Source: Chloroflexota bacterium (GTDB lineage: Bacteria > Chloroflexota > Dormibacteria > Dormibacterales > Dormibacteraceae). From it: a stretch of 38,611 bases of DNA. The stretch covers positions 1 to 38,611 of the forward strand of contig VBDR01000059.1 of the NCBI GenBank assembly GCA_005882135.1. Direction: 5' to 3'. Of the stretch, positions 38,525-38,611 are shown one piece after another (within the stretch, counting starts at the first letter, position 1; every line of letters begins with the position of its first letter). The translations under genes and the position numbers were made by a program. The notes under the pieces were generated by a model, which worked only from the letters and a program-made list of their open reading frames with translations, was not told where the DNA came from and did not search any database.

Positions 38525-38611
38525 TTAGTCCTGGACATAGGGCGGTATGCGGATTGCCGCTTCCTTCTTGACGGAGTACACCAACAACGGAGTCAGGCTG
38601 AATGTTCCAGC
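38525..38611 (-). CDS. Unidentified reading frame running off the window
   Basis: The minus-strand frame is open from the window edge to a TAA at 38525 (28 codons, ending AAIRIPPYVQD). It is in the same frame as the istB fragment to its left, separated by that stop. No family recognised from this little sequence. Confidence 0.25.
   Translation of the reverse strand, partial: AGTFSLTPLLVYSVKKEAAIRIPPYVQD

Larger units (their letters stand above)
38200..38611 (-). mobile_element. IS21-type insertion sequence remnant (partial)
   Basis: A TGT at 38200 begins a run of three related 20-bp units, CGCCRGTCTSAAAYTCCCMM, at 38206, 38231 and 38274, the multiple-terminal-repeat design of IS21-family ends. 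On the minus strand next to them lies the C-terminal end of an IstB-like helper ATPase. Only 412 bp lie in the window; the rest, including istA, is beyond the edge or lost. Confidence 0.55.

Overview
The window is a GC-rich bacterial chromosome segment with densely packed genes. It suggests a poorly characterised Terrabacteria lineage, for example Dormibacterota or another Chloroflexota-like soil group. The basis is the gene mix (four ECF sigma factors, DinB, EVE, GYD and AIM24 proteins, DUF4395, DUF488), the many GTG and TTG starts, and tRNAs with encoded CCA. No rRNA or universal marker gene is present, so this placement is an inference. Genes that open a transcription unit often lack a Shine-Dalgarno sequence and instead carry a TANNNT box 6-9 nt before the start codon, which points to leaderless transcription.

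Bases 1-30.9 kb look like ordinary chromosome. The left end has a coupled amino-acid unit: an asparaginase end, an acetolactate-synthase-like TPP enzyme and glutamate dehydrogenase. A minus-strand block follows (ECF sigma, anti-sigma, ABC ATPase, ABC permease), then EVE and DinB proteins, a zinc-ribbon membrane protein, a MoxR-type AAA+ ATPase and a glycerophosphodiester phosphodiesterase. A second sigma/anti-sigma pair comes next, then a DUF488 gene with an odd start. After that come greA, a coupled M24 peptidase and a Fur regulator, AIM24, GYD and HAD proteins, and a DapF-like protein lacking both catalytic cysteines. A sulfur operon (rhodanese, DUF4395, thioredoxin-like), a lone solute-binding lipoprotein, an acetyltransferase, a class III aminotransferase and a 5'-3' exonuclease follow. 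At 27.4-30.1 kb two ECF sigma genes diverge. One has an anti-sigma partner; the other is coupled to an unusual fusion of O6-methylguanine-DNA methyltransferase with an Ada-type zinc domain.

From 31.5 kb to the right edge the DNA is different. An intact tRNA-Ile(GAT) gene is followed by four further copies of its 3' end (anticodon-stem 3' strand to CCA) at 33758, 34496, 37449 and 38073. Each copy is preceded at nearly constant spacing by conserved sequence that is absent from the tRNA gene. The copies bound four short cargo segments: a membrane protein with a GntR regulator and a hypothetical protein; a single cupin; a TIG-repeat secreted protein; and a truncated SnoaL-like protein. No integrase lies in the window. 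I read this as a tandem stack of small integrative units that share one attachment system, probably moved by a recombinase acting in trans. An IS21-type remnant closes the window.

The two strongest candidates for something new are this tRNA-Ile cassette stack and the ECF sigma plus methyltransferase/Ada-zinc pair, which would make a plausible alkylation-responsive regulator. The Cys-less DapF homologue and the leaderless start architecture are further points of interest.
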